A DNA stretch of 64,000 bases. Origin: Microvelia longipes (taxonomy: Eukaryota > Arthropoda > Insecta > Hemiptera > Veliidae). The notes below the pieces were generated by a model. It was not told where the DNA came from and made no database searches. It saw nothing but the letters and a program-made list of their open reading frames with translations. This document shows positions 47,836 through 60,774 of the stretch, in pieces; position 1 is the stretch's first letter, and every line of letters starts with the position of its first letter. The stretch lies in contig JACMZG010001908.1 of NCBI GenBank assembly GCA_018340805.1, forward strand, positions 18,901,414-18,965,413, written 5' to 3'. The translations under genes and the position numbers were made by a program.

Positions 47836-48762
47836 TACTATCCTTAAAGAAGGTAAGGACCTTGACTTTATGACATCACACAGCGCTATACTTTATAAAG
47901 CAAAAATCCTTTTTTACCCCCCAATCCTAGGGCTACAATTTTTATCAGAATACTATACTGGTGTACGCTGTATTAGAGCCTGCAGAATGCACCTAGCATT
48001 GTTATATTTTTTTAAAAAAGGAGTAAAAGTGAAGTTCTATGATTAGAATTTCACTTATTATGATTAATATGAAAAATCCACTAATTTGTTGTGGATGGGT
48101 GGATGGGTATACTATTTGGAGGCACTACGGTCCACAATTCAGAAAAGTAGTCACGTCTCGGAGTTTTTATATTTTGTTTAGAGCATATTTTCCTCCACTC
48201 TTAGCGAGACATCATGAACTCGGTTTTTTAAAATAGAGTTTAGAAACTGATTAGTAAGAATACAAGAAAGACGAGGACCATTTATTTAATTTTATATTTG
48301 CCTGATTATGACTTAATTGTAGAAAATTATTGTTGTAAAAATAAACAATTCATAAAACTGAAGTCAACATTTTTTCAAATATCCTATATATGTAGTTCTA
48401 TAAATGTAGAATGTAGCTCTATGAAATCATTAAAGAATATTGAACTACTCGTTTCTTATCTTAAATACGCTGAAGAGTGGTTTTTGACGCTGAAAGAGGG
48501 GGCTTTGGACAGTTGACAGCCATTATGGTAAAAGTTTAAAATTGAGGGAGAAATAAAATAATTATAAAGTTACAATTAAGAGAGGTTAGAATTTCGTTTA
48601 ATAACAAAAGCCGGCTTTGTTGTAGTTCACAAATTGTGGAGAGGCTGTCGTTTTAATTTATTTTTTATTTTAGCGAATCTCATGGCAAAATTTGCTATTG
48701 GCGGCCCATTCACGCGAGCACTAAGTTCAGGTATGTGCCACGAATCCTAGCGGTCCTAGCTT
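47836..48762. other. AT-rich stretch, nothing recognised
   Basis: Several open frames of 65-90 codons, but none with a recognisable motif or exon-like signals. Confidence 0.35.
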
Positions 48763-48853
48763 GAGATATATATATAATATATATATTATATATATATAAT
48801 AATATATATATATATATAAATATATAATGTGTGTATATATATATATATATATG

Positions 48854-48930
<77 letters not shown>

Positions 48931-48971
48931 ACATACATACATACATACATACATACATACATACATACATA
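48763..48971. repeat. (AT)n-(CATA)n composite microsatellite
   Basis: AT-dinucleotide tracts followed by eleven CATA tetramers at 48928-48970. Confidence 0.96.
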
Positions 48972-50735
48972 AAATCCCGTTCGAATTCACCCCCCCCCCG
49001 AATTCTGATGTAATTCTGAAGTAAGGAACTTATATTTCTATAAACCGAATGTACTTTCAATAATTTAAATTAATAATTTATGAAGAATTCGATTTGTTAA
49101 TGCTCTAAAAGTGATATTTGCTAGAATTATTATTGCCTCACTTTGGTCATTAGTTTCTACAAGAATTTAAATCATTTTTTACTGCAGAGTTGCCCTTCCT
49201 CGTTTTTCAGATTTGTCCCGTTCGATTATGGCTGAACTCTGGCAACCTTAGTCGGAAAAATAACACCTCCACTTGTCAATTTTAAAATTTTCAATGAAAC
49301 CGTGCTTAAAAATGTTAAAGATTAGCATAAATTAAAGCTTTTACGAGAAAGTGTTGTGCAGAACTGAGTAAGCAAGTGCAAAGCATAGTTTTAAACATGC
49401 TGTTGCAATAAGCTTAACTACTTTAAAAATCCATAAAAATTTACTAAGAAGTATTAGTGTTATTGTTCTTACTTAACCCTCATACCTGAGCAAAAAAGCC
49501 ATTCCAGAAAAAAATTGATCTGCTTGCCAATCTTTGCCAAATTTTCCAAAATATTATTTTTGGAAATAAAAATTATTTAAATAAACATTATATTGCCCTG
49601 AATTTGGCAATATTTTGTTACAAACAAAATATTGCCAAATCCTGGGCAGTATATTAGACCTTATTAGAAGACCCTGCTTAAGGTATTAAATTTAATATTT
49701 TTCCTTAATTAAATAAATTTAATTCAGGAAATTTATTTAAATAAACAAAATATTTTTTTTAGCTTCCATATAATAATATACACTAGACTTCAAAATTTGC
49801 ATTCATCTTCAAAAAATCTTAAATAAAAATTTATTCCTAAATATCGTTATAATATTTATCACTCGTTCGGAAGATTATTTCTTTTAGCGAAAAAAAGCAT
49901 ATTGTAATATCGTCTTTTATACTGCAAATATTTTACGGGGAAATCATCATATAGATAAAGTATATATAGGTGTCTACGGATTTTCAATTCTGTAAACGTA
50001 CAGGCTGAAAATTTTCATCATATATAAAAGGATATGGGGGAGAAGAATTGAACGTGGGAGGGATGAGGGGTTCTTGAGATATAGAGAGTTTCTTGAGAAA
50101 CTGTCAATAGATTCTCTAACAAGGAACCGCATCATAAGTTACTTTTAAAGGGGAGTTTGAAAATGATATTTCTCTTCTCTAAGACACTTACGATCTCTCT
50201 TTCTTACTCTACTAATACTAATCTTAAAGTGTAAGAGATTTAAACTTCGGTTTAAAATCTCTAATTAGTAACCTTTAATTTAGGGATAAGAAGTAGTTAG
50301 TGATGTGTTACTGGATATTATATACCTAATTATTAATTACTCTTTATATAGCGTAAATAAAACCTTCTTCATTTATATCTTTTAATGTGTAGATGCTTTC
50401 TTTGAATTGGTTATACAATGTGAAATGCTATTTAAAACAAACTGCCAAGTACGGAAAGCTACGGTATTTTTGATGAATAATTTCTAAAAGTAACAGTATA
50501 TCTTGTTGTATCAAAAAGCCAGAAATGTAGTTGAGAGAACTTAAAATAATATTGAGTTTTTTTAAGCACAAAAATTTTAATCATTAAGTTCCTTCTAGGA
50601 ATGTTCCTCCCTTCTTTCCATGCTTCCATTGAAGTCATTATTATTATTATTACTATACTATAGTCACTAAAATTACACTTTTTCAGAGGCAGGCTGTGAA
50701 ATAGTTACATTAGATCCTAGCATTTAAAAAAACTT
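48972..50735. other. AT-rich stretch, nothing recognised
   Basis: A local inverted pair AAATATTGCCAAAT / ATTTGGCAATATTT-like words occurs near 49610-49640. No gene supported. Confidence 0.35.
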
Positions 50736-51425
50736 TTAACCTCCTAGGAGGTAATAGTTATTTATGTATCACAAAGGGACTAAAGAACTCTATTATTGTC
50801 CTGAGCAGTTAGTTAGTTTAGTTCCCAACCAAAGCATTTAACTCCCGAAACGAAGTCATAAGATTTATATGTTTAACTCCCGTGGTTTAGTCGATGGAGT
50901 TATGACTATTAACTAATAATTGTTGCGAGGGAAAAAATATCATTTTACTCTCAAGGCGCATACAAGATTATATCTCCAGACGTTGATGTCTTTAATTATT
51001 GTTATTTTCTTATTTTCATACGTTATGTTGTCTTTTATTCTAATATTTTTTCATGCCCCCCCCCCTCCTTATAAATGTTAAGGGGGTCCCTTAAATAAAT
51101 TCTAAAAAATTAACAATTCCTTTTTACCTAAAATGGATTTTGAGCCAGTAAAAATTTGTTTGGTCGGGTCTTCTTCATAAATTTTCGGGGTGCCTTCCCC
51201 GGCAAAGTTTTACAAAAATTGATCCGTCCCCTTAGTCCCCTTTATAAATTAAAAGGATACCACTCTCAAAACATTGATATAATTGGCATAAACCCTATTA
51301 AAAAGCCGATTTTACGCCCAAGGGAGAAAAAGTTACTTTTAACACCCAAGGAAGAAAAGTAACCATTTCTTCCTTGGGAGTTAAAAATGAGTCTTCACTT
51401 CCTAAAAACTAGTCAATATAGTCTG
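50736..51425 (+). mobile_element. Repeat family F copy 2
   Basis: Same order as 35890-36690: TAATAGTTATTTATGTATCA, TTTAACTCCCGAAACGAAG, CGCATACAAGATTATATCTCC, ATGGATTTTGAGCCAGTAAA, CCCAAGGGAGAAAAAGTTAC and ACTAGTCAATA. The 30-bp tandem array seen in copy 1 is only about two units here. Confidence 0.75.
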
Positions 51426-53028
51426 GATAGAAAAAACGATGTTTTCAAATTCAAGACGATATGTTTTATTTTCTAGGGATATAAATAAAGATAAGCTAGA
51501 ATAGTTATTAAAAGTGCCTTAAAATCATAACTCTGCCGTTTAAAACGCTGCGATCTAACTAAACAACGCTATATACGTTAAAAAATCATTTGCCTACTAA
51601 AAAGCTCATTTAATTGCTTCTTATTACTAATAAAATGATAAAATACTAAATTTATGTAAATGTGTTTTATTTATTTGTTTTTTCATTCTTACTTACTTCT
51701 GAAAAAATAGCATATGATATGCTACTTGACTGAGAATATTTTTTCTTAACTTAAATATTTATTGTCTCGCTTCGCTCGACAGTAATTATAATTGCTGCGG
51801 TTTGGAAAAAACACACTTAACACCCTAGTAGGATAATATACTATTATTGGTTTGCGGCATAAATATCTAATCTTGTTTTATGTTTACGTATGCATACTTT
51901 TAAAACACAATTAAATTAAGTTTTTCAATTTAGTTTTTTCATTGTTTAACTACTTCTTTTACTTTTTAAGCTAATCCAAAAAAAGTTCATTTTTGTTTCT
52001 TATAGACTTTATATTTCTTAATATTTTTCTTTGTATAATAATTATTAAAGTTTAATTCTTTTATATTCGCTTCTATTTTTTTTGTTAAAAAAGTTTCTTA
52101 ATTTTTATTTATTTCTAGAAAAGAAAAAAAGTCTTGTTAAAAAGGTTCTGTGGGATGTTTGAAATAGAGTTGCGCTGAGCTAAAATTTTTGAGTTTCCCT
52201 CTTGTACCGGGAGGAATTTTCATTCATTATATTTTTTTCTAACAATTTTCATCTTAAATAACTCAAAGATCTGAGATTAAGGTCTGAAACAAACTTTTTT
52301 CATTACCTCCTGCTCTGTTTCCCCCCTCAAACCGTTGTATGCCGGGGTTTTTAAGAGAAAGCAATTTTTCCGCCTTCCTCTATAAAATAGGAGGTACGTT
52401 GATTGTTCTAATACGTATATAAGGTCAGTTATTTATTATTTTATGTTTAACTTTTTCTATAAAACACTATATTTTTACTTCCAAACTTGAATTTTTTCTT
52501 TATAATATTCTTTATTCATTTTTTCTTGGTGTTTAAACATTCTTTAATCTTTTATGTTTAAATACCTTATCTTTTCTGTTGAGTTATTAAATTAAAATTT
52601 AATTTAAACAGACTGATCGATAATCTATGTTGTTTTATATTTAAGAAAAATGTTAAGAATTTAATTCCACGGCTCCCGGAACAAGTCCAACAATTTTGCT
52701 TATTTTATACAATTGCTAGAATTCTACCTTTATGGTGGTGATTCTAACGGTCGGTACTTATATTCCTACTTTAAATCTCCGAATTATATTACTCATCTTT
52801 AAATAATAACACAATAATTTATCCTGAGCCAAGCGAAGGCTCGCAAAGCAGTTGCTGCGAAGCGGCCACGTCATGGAATAGCCAGGTTTGTTATCTTCAT
52901 TTATGTTGAAAGAATAATGAGGGAACTGTAAGTCTTGGTATAGAATTCGTTTTTAGAGTTCTTTATGTCATAGTGGCAACCCTGATTTCTACCGTGATAC
53001 GAATATTTTATAATTTTATTATTTCCTT
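51426..53028. other. AT-rich stretch with small GC patches
   Basis: TCTCGCTTCGCTCGACAG at 51763 and CAAGCGAAGGCTCGC at 52831 echo the GCGAAGCG words of family A and the satellite. No gene supported. Confidence 0.35.
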
Positions 53029-53346
53029 CATAGAGATATATACTAGAGGGGGCATAGCCTATATCAATACATTAAGGGACCTGAAACATCATTTTGGGGC
53101 TCTCAGGGGCTCTGTGTAACCTTATTGAAACCTCTTTTAAGAGTAAGTTAAGGTTATAATAAATCAATTTTTTTTCGGCTTCTTGCACATTTTTTGTGTT
53201 TTGATTTATATTTTTAGCGTTCTACTATATAATTCACTGTATTTTTGTTTTGTTCATTTGATTATTGATAGTGGAAGGTGGTCAGGTTATTTTTTCGATG
53301 TTTCAAAATTCAACCAATAGGGCCCCTCTAGTAATATATCTCTATG
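53029..53346 (+). mobile_element. hAT-like family G, complete copy
   Basis: Terminal inverted repeats CATAGAGATATATACTAGAG (left) and CTCTAGTAATATATCTCTAT plus G (right). Flanked by the exact 8-bp duplication ATTTCCTT (53021-53028 and 53347-53354), the hallmark duplication length of hAT transposons. The 318-bp interior contains GGCTCTCAGGGGCTCTGTG and AAGTTAAGGTTATAATAAAT and has no open frame. This is a MITE-like non-autonomous element and the reference copy of its family. Confidence 0.93.
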
Positions 53347-53354
53347 ATTTCCTT

Positions 53355-54339
53355 GCACTAAAGCACTGAAAGTTCAATAGCTACGGTATTTCCACTTTTA
53401 ATTCATTATAAGTTTTGCTATTTGACGAAAGTCGTCTAGCTGTAAGTAAATTAAAATGTATTGTCCGTTAAAACTTTAGAATGTAAAATAGTCAGTATAT
53501 GTTCAAAATGGCGACCAATATCAAAATCAAATTTTGTTATTATAATCCAAAAATTCATAAAAATAACTATAGTTCTATTTATAAAACTTTGGTATAAACT
53601 ATTAAAAAGAACTATTTAAGTAATAAAATAGTTTATGTTTGTTTTAGAAATAATAGTTAAGTGCAATAGTTTAATATTAAGTCGAGTTTTTTATTATTAT
53701 TGCAAGTTCTCAAAGTTAGTATGCTTTAAGTTTGCAGTTAAGGAGTAAATAAGTTTTGAGATAGCTAGAATTTTAATTAAATCGTCAACTGAAAGTGCGA
53801 TAGTTTAATAGCGTGTCTCTCGAGACGTCAATCTGATTTCTTGGTAAGAAGTTTATCTTTTGTTTTATTCAGTTTGACCAACGAATATTTAACCTAACAA
53901 CTTTAATTCGCTGACAAATTTTCATACTTTAAATTCTTATACTTTCCTTTTGATTAAGCTTAGCTATTACCAGTATAAACACTACTACTGATTTTGATTA
54001 AAAAACTATTTGATCCCCCGTAGAAGGAACTTATACAATTCAGTAATTCACATTTACAGTGTGGTACATTTCAAAGACATCTCCGTACGCAACTATAGCT
54101 ATAAAATTGGTCTCTACCCCCGCTATATCGATCACTGGGAGTTTTATGCCTTGTTATTCTTTTGGCAATCGTCTGGCATGTATGGCAATCTAATTACCGA
54201 AATTTGTTTTTCTCCAGTAACTTAAACAAATTAAATTGGAGCATATCATTACATGGATAATTTTGACATTGTGTCATATCCAGTGGCGCAACTAGATATT
54301 CGCAGACCCCGCAGCCGCGCGGGGCCCATGGACTTAGGA
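53355..54339. other. AT-rich stretch, nothing recognised
   Basis: CAAAATGGCGACCAATATC at 53504 recalls repeat J, but the match is short. Confidence 0.35.
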
Positions 54340-55018
54340 CACCTACGGGGTACCTCGGAACTTTTCCTCATCATCGGATTCGCTATGCTCATCCTCCCTA
54401 CTTCGGACTCGTTTCGCTTGTCCTCAGATAGTAAATACATCCGTTTTATTCACAGCGGTCTCCCATAGAGCACTGAGCACGCTCAATGCTGGTCAAGTTG
54501 GATTGACTGCTGGATCAATTCACTTTTATGATCCAACAAAAATTATATATAAATACTAGTCGTATTAAAACGAAACTCAGTGTACTTATATATTACTTAA
54601 AGGTATTTACTTGGTAAAAGTATATATACTTGTACCAAATTTCAACTCAATTAGATTATTTACCGAATTTTTTTAAAAAAACTTACACAAGTCATTTGAC
54701 AAAAATTGAACTAATGCTGATAATAAGATGAAACTTCAAGTTTCAAACTTGGCACTCATTTTAGTGTTATACATCATGGCTCTGTGCGTGCCAAATCTTA
54801 AAATATTCGCATCATGTTTCCGCGATTTATGATTTTTCGAGTCATTAAATATACTGTGTGTTACGATAACAGACAAACACATACAACTTTGTAAAAACCA
54901 AACAGGAGGCATTAAAACACCTGAAACGGATAAGTGACATCCCGCTTTTGGATTTTGTTGCTAACACAATACTTTTCCTATATACCTACGGTATAAATGA
55001 GGGAAAGTAAAAAGTATG
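54340..55018 (-). mobile_element. Repeat family A copy
   Basis: From CTACGGGGTACCTCGGAACT to ACCTACGGTATAAATGAGGG. The segment between ATTTTTCGAGTCATTA and GTGTGTTACGATAACAGAC is shortened, which removes the TGACGTCA region. Confidence 0.82.
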
Positions 55019-55386
55019 TACATAATTTTTATCACAGATAAAAGTTTGAAAGATAATAAATGAAAAAATAAAAAAGAAATATAGGAAGATAAAGAGCGTT
55101 ATGGGCAAATTAATAAGTATAAAGGGCAAGTTTGTAATACCGACGCTGACAAAGAGACCGGTACCTAGAACTAACCGCCACAGGATTATATGCTTTTGGA
55201 TTTCTCTTATCTTGTTTTGAATTCTGCTTTTTGATTTGAAGTAGTATAATCAATATTTAGGTCACATTTCCTGTTGCCTTTTCACATTTCCTGTTCCTGG
55301 TCACATTTCACAATTGGTATTTTTAAGTTGTTTTGTGTTTGGTATTTTTCTGTGACTGGTGAAGTTAGTACTATTGATATTATTGA

Positions 55387-56021
55387 CAGGGGCGGACTAG
55401 CCATTGAGGGCGAGGGTGGCAGCCCACCTTGGGCCCCTCAGCCAAAAATAAACTTATCAACAAATTGAATATTTTAAAAATATAGAATATAAATTTATGT
55501 ATTTTTTATAATTAGGTAATATATTTATAACACCAGAGTCAAGTAAGCCCAATACTCTAGGTAGGGCATAAAGAGATCCTAGAGACAAATATTTTTAAAT
55601 CTAGGGTCTTTAAGGTCCTTATTTTTATCTGGGCTTTTAAGGGCCCTACACCGTAGACTATTGCCATAAAAGGTCCATCAGGACAAATAGACAAAAAAGG
55701 CCGATCAGGGATTTATAGCAGCATTAAAGGACTTTAGATATTTATAATTTTAAGTAATTAAAGATATACTTTAAATTTTAGATCTTTATGACCCTCTTTC
55801 AAGATACCTAGACGTTTAAGAACACCATAGGAAGGTTACCCCTAATAATCTGGGGTCTAATTAATTAAATTAAGCTTGTTTTATCTTTCGTAAGAAGTGG
55901 ACCCCTCTACCTAAGAAGTAATATGGGACCCCTCCCCCCCTCTAATGGGCCCCTTGAGATGAAGATTTGGGCCCTTATAGATCAAACCCTCCTCAAGCCT
56001 TTTTGGCTCAGCCCACCACTG
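55387..56021 (+). mobile_element. hAT-like family B copy
   Basis: Starts CAGGGGCGGACTAGCCATTG and ends TTTTGGCTCAGCCCACCACTG. Flanked by ATTATTGA and ATCATTGA (7 of 8 identical). The 635-bp interior has the family's AGGGCC blocks and no coding frame. Confidence 0.9.
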
Positions 56022-56339
56022 ATCATTGAAATATATAAAATAGTGCTTCTACTTTGGAAAAGTTTAATGTGATATATTTTCAACTTTATTTAAAATCATA
56101 AGGTACATTGCTTGTTAGTGTTTATAGTACATTGCTTGTTAGTAGTTTTTATATTTTTGTTATCATGTTCCTGTATTGTAAAAGTATAATTTTAAGTGAG
56201 CAATCTCTAAGTACATAATTTTACTGTCAACTGATGTTAATTAATTATAATAAACCCACTGAAAGAGAGCGCTTTGTTGGTTTACTATAAAAAGGAACAG
56301 ATGGGCCCAGCTAAATTTTTGCGGTAGGGGCCTCAAAAC

Positions 56340-56660
56340 TAAAGTGGTATCAAATCCTGGTCAATTTGATACTAATATCTCTGAATTCCGGTAATTATCG
56401 CCAGACCTTTATTTTTTTCAAAGAACGTATTAGAAGTGATGAATCCTGGTGTACCAGTGAGCTTATTTTTAATTATAATTTGGTAATAATCCTTGTGTAT
56501 GTCAAACGATAGCTCGAGCAAAAATTACAGGAATTCAATTATATTGGTATCAAATTGTTCAAGATATGACACAGTTTCTGAAATAATTAATATAAAGGTA
56601 TGCTCCAATTTAACTTTTTAAAGTAACTGTAGAAAACACATATTGGTAATAAGATTACTA
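56340..56660. repeat. Repeat family E fragment
   Basis: Contains TATGTCAAACGATAGCTCGA, GTATCAAATTGTTCAAGATA and CCAATTTAACTTTTTAAAG. These match, diverged, the central part of the 2.5-kb palindrome (16075-16185) and 14800-14940. The local ends TGGTATCAAAT..ATTGGTATCAAAT suggest inverted or direct subrepeats. Class unknown. Confidence 0.45.
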
Positions 56661-56934
56661 TACATGCCAGACGATTACTTAACAAATGATTAGGTATTTG
56701 AACTTCCAATGATCACCTTAGTGGGGGTAGACACCAATTTTCGCGATAGCTACACACGAGATGAGTTAATGCGGGTGATGTGTTTGAAATATACCATCCT
56801 GTATATGTTGCAGTTACTATTTTACTGTCGCTACTATTGTATTTTGTCAAATGCACCTTAATTAAGCTAACAAAAATTCGAAATAAGTACTTCTGTAAGT
56901 CCACGACTAAGCTTTGTGTTTGATATATGTTTCG

Positions 56935-57150
56935 GTGACTTGGGAATTTAGCACGCGATTATTTATGTACAAGACCAACAAACGTGCCAATTTTAATCTC
57001 ATTGTTAGTTAAATTTTAAAAAATGGTTGGTTAAAAAATTACTTGTACAAGTTTCTTATAAAATTCTTAATTATCTAAACATAACTTATTTGAGTTGAAA
57101 TTGGGTACAAGTGCATTACTTGAAATAATAAATAAATAAGTATAACACTA
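56935..57150 (+). mobile_element. Family A internal fragment
   Basis: TTTAGCACGCGATTATTTAT, AACGTGCCAATTTTAATCTC and GAGTTGAAATTGGGTACAAG follow A order. Both ends are missing. Confidence 0.55.
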
Positions 57151-58180
57151 ATAAATTAATGTGTTATAAAATCCGAATATTGATCTTGTGTTTTCTAAAA
57201 ACACTTTTCCAATAGAAGATAATTTATAAGTAGATTAGGATGGGCAAGTAATGTGAGGCAAATAGTCCGCTCTGTAACTCATCTTGCAGTACAAATAGGT
57301 AAAGTGTGATGCAGGCTTCGTCATCCAAAAAGAACTTAAACATAATACCTTTTCGATGTCATTATACTGCATAGAGACATTTTGTCGCCTCTGGCGCTTC
57401 GTATAATCGATTACTTGTTGCGTTAATTCTCTATTGGTTTAATCCTTTTTACTATTATAATAGAAACGATACAATAATTTTATAATCTAAACTGCTTCCT
57501 TTAATAACAATACAATAATAATAATACACGTATTAAAAGAAATTTGAAGCACTAGAACCCTTTAATATTTTATCAAAGTAAGACTTCTATACAAAGTTAT
57601 AAGAATGCCACAAGCCTTTATAGAAAAGAAAAAGATAAAAACTTCCTATAGAAAAAGAATAAAGAGCCAATAAGAGAACTTGGCTGGAATTGAATAAGGG
57701 GATACAAAAGGATAGGAATCGGTAGATGTTGTCAGACAAAAGGAAAACCTTAAGGACGAACCTCCCCATATACAATCACTTTACCAGCAATCAGTATCGC
57801 GGTTATTAACAATCTAGCTACCTATACACTTCCTTCCAATATGCCTTGCTACCTCCTTCCTCTTACCTTTTTTATTAAGGCTATCCATAACTTATGCTGA
57901 GAACCCATATTGCTTTCAGTTCTTTTGTTGTTCTTTTTGCATTGTTTGACAAAAAAACTAGCAAGATTTAAGATGCTTAAAAAATCGTAAAATATGGTTG
58001 TAACTCTATATTTATCTTTGAAAGAAGTTATTTCTAATTTATTGTTGTCTGTGATTTTTTAAAAAACGTAATTTTCATTAAAAATTACTAAAATATGTGC
58101 AAATATTTAATTATTTTGATTGATTATTTTGACAGCTTTGCTATGTGGCATCGGCATATTACACACATAAGATAAAAAGT
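57151..58180. other. AT-rich stretch, nothing recognised
   Basis: No supported feature. Confidence 0.4.
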
Positions 58181-58216
58181 AAAACCTTCCTAAAAGTATC
58201 CTTTTAGGAAGGTTTT
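58181..58216. repeat. Perfect 16-bp hairpin
   Basis: AAAACCTTCCTAAAAG and its exact complement flank the loop TATC. The following CAACTCC..CTATGCCACCCACCC resembles 21590-21670. Confidence 0.9.
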
Positions 58217-58420
58217 AAATTGAGTGTTTCAACTCCGCCATAAGGGTCCCACTCCCGCTATGCCACCCACCCAATGAGCAATTTTAGCGATTATTTTGTT
58301 TTTGAAAATTGCATTTTTTAAAGGAAATTCAAATATAATTCATTAAATATAATTCAATTATATTTCATTTAAATATAATTGAACATGAGTGAAGTTATTC
58401 ATACTAGGAAAGTAAGATTA

Positions 58421-58737
58421 GAGTCTCTCCACAAAAATAATACTTTATTAGCAAAGCGCTTTCTACTTAGCATGAAGCCATCATCAGTGCATGTACAAAT
58501 TAAATTAGTTATAAAAAGTTCAAACAAAATAAGCCAATTACGTCTGTAATTCGTTTCTATTTAAGTATGTTTGCCTGTTTGTATTTCTTCGTTATTTTTT
58601 TCTTATTTGGCATTTCTGATAATTTGTTTTTTATTTTGTTGTAATTTTCTATAACTTATTTGTACAAGCACTAATGATGGCCTTATGTTAGGTTAAAAGC
58701 GCCTTGCCAATAAACTATTATTTTTGTAGATAGACTC
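58421..58737. mobile_element. Inverted pair of PLE-type termini
   Basis: Arms of about 85 bp (58421-58505 and 58650-58737) are inverted around about 145 bp. Read outward, each arm runs from GCACTGATGATGG (right arm GCACTAATGATGG) through an AAGCGC-type stem to TATTATTTTTGTGGAGAGACTC (right arm GTAGATAGACTC). The last part matches the end of the PLE tail at 26200-26275 (CACTGTTGATGG .. GTGGAGAGAC). Penelope elements are known for terminal repeats in direct or inverted arrangement that contain hammerhead motifs. No protein-coding PLE sequence lies between the arms, so this is a non-autonomous or deleted derivative. Confidence 0.6.
58456..58490 (-). ncRNA. Hammerhead-ribozyme-like core
   Basis: The minus strand reads CTGATGA (58481-58487, exactly canonical), a TGGC/GCTA stem with loop TTCAT, then GAAA at 58460-58463 followed by a self-complementary AAGCGCTT. 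Four extra bases (AGTA) lie between stem II and GAAA, which is not canonical. Cleavage-competent folding is therefore uncertain. The right arm (58668-58702, plus strand) has a more degraded version. Confidence 0.4.
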
Positions 58738-59247
58738 TTTTCATCGTTTCTTTTATAATTAATTTTAATTATTAATTAATTTTCGTTTCGTTTATAAAAA
58801 AAAGTAATCCAGCTTATGCGAAGCAGTTTGAAGTGCTATAGGTTGAAGTTATCAGTATGATGGTTTCTCTATCTAACTTCCGTGTCTGCTTTTTGTTCTG
58901 TCAATATGTTACAAAGGTACATATATGTATTAAGGAGGGGAGTTAATATTGCTTTCACATGTCAATATCATTATATTATGTAAAATATCTAGTGTGGTTT
59001 AGTAAGCCAAGTACCACTCAACCTAATAAAGACTCGTTTAGCATCTCGATACCGTAATTTCCATAAATTATCCGTTTTACTTTGTGGTTTGCTAGGCTGC
59101 TCGAGGGTTGCCATCTAGGTCTCTCCTCTCGTCGTAACGAGTTATCGATTTCTATCGTTTATCGAAATTCTTGATAAAAGGATAATTTGTTTCACCTTTT
59201 TACCTCAAGTATGATAACACTTCGCTGTTAAAACGAAATGTGTGTTT
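58738..59247. other. AT-rich stretch, nothing recognised
   Basis: No supported feature. Confidence 0.4.
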
Positions 59248-59692
59248 TTAGCTTTTTTACTTTTCCACATTTATACCGTAGGTATATAGAAAAAGCATCG
59301 TGTTTGCGAAAAAATCAGAAATCGTGATGTCACCTAAATTATCCGTTGCGGTGTTAAGGCCTCTGAGTGGTTTTCACAAATTTGTCTGTCTGTACTTGTG
59401 TGTGAGTTTCTGTTATCATTGTAGCTCACTGTGTATTTATGCTAGAGTGTTGAAACTTTGTACAAAAATCAGTCTACCAATGTAGTTGTGCTGTTCGGAA
59501 AATATTTTATTTAATTCATTTACCCGCAATGATGGCTCAGCAAATATTTCAAAAAATCATATGAGGTGTTGCCGTATATTTTTGAATTGTACATTCTGAG
59601 GACAAACGATGACAGTCCGATGTAGGTATAAGCGTAGCGAATCCGATGTGATGAGGCAAAGTTCCGAGGTACCCCGTACCCAATTTTTTTTA
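59248..59692 (+). mobile_element. Repeat family A copy, internally deleted
   Basis: Starts TTACTTTTCCACATTTATAC and ends with the intact GGTAC-CCC-GTACC hairpin (59668-59680) and a T-run. About 500 bp between ATGATGGCTCAGCAAATAT and TTGAATTGTACATTCTGAGG is missing. Confidence 0.85.
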
Positions 59693-60774
59693 TTATGTTT
59701 CGTTTGAATGGTTTATGCCTTTTGGCATTTACCGTTGTCACTAGATTCATTAGCATTCTAATTTTTTTTGATGAAATTTGTCTTATGGAAGAAATTTCAA
59801 CAAAAAGAGGAGGAAATTCACTAACGAACGAATTGAGGGGTCTGTCAACAGTGTTGGGGTCATGTTCTGTCTAATACTAACTACAACTCCCTTCGCGTGA
59901 ACAAAAGTTCTGAAGTACCCCATACCAGTTTTTTTTAAAATTAGGTGAAACCTAATTTCACTCACAACCTTTTTTTTAATTGATCTAACTCATTGTCAGA
60001 GGTTCTAGATGTAGAATACCGTTATATTTGCTATTTATTAACTATTTATAATTATATTTGATTGTTATTTATTGCACAGCCTATATAAGTGGTTTCTTTG
60101 ATTTGTTTCAGGTGAGTTTTTACAATGACATAACTCTTAAAAACGCCAGACTATCTTAATCTTCATTTATTTTAGTGCAGAGTAGGTATGATATTCAAGA
60201 TAGGTATGATATGCATATGGTACAAATCCTATTAAACCTATTTTATTACCAAATTTTCACAGAAAAATGTGCTTATTGGGGGAGGAGGTGATTTTTTTTT
60301 GGGAGGGGGGACTTACTAATCATTAAGAGTAAATAAATACTTTTGTCCAATTCTTAATATACCCTTTATGGAAAGAAATAAGGATACATTTCCTATATTT
60401 CTAAAAAGGATTTTAATTTTATGGTGGATCTCTGTCTCGACAATTCCAACTTATTTTTTCTTAATGGTAATCAATTACAAAAATTACATACGATTTTTTA
60501 TTTACAGAATTTACAAAAACATAAGTTAAATTGATTTACATTTTTTCGTATAAGTTCTACAAAAAGAGCCTCCAAGTAGAAAACTTTGTAACAGGAGGCT
60601 CTTTGTCACTGATTTTAAGTTAGTGGTTTAATTTATTATTTAGTTCCGTTTTTAGTGAAATTTCTTTGAAAATAATTCGCTAATGATGGTTTGTGTTAAG
60701 GGGGGAGGGAGTGCATGTGTGTGTACTTCATGTTTGTACTGCATGTGTACTCGGAGTTTTGTAAATACACTATC
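59693..60774. other. AT-rich stretch with one A end
   Basis: 59900-59938 (GTTCTGAAGTACCCCATACC and a T-run) is an isolated A 3' end. A hairpin-like AGAGCCTCC..GGAGGCTCT pair lies at 60566-60602. Nothing else is supported. Confidence 0.45.

Noticed and set aside
47771..48516. Three consecutive plus-strand frames of 65-91 codons
   Set aside because: The first overlaps the foldback arm. None has a recognised motif, codon bias or splice signals that would link them.
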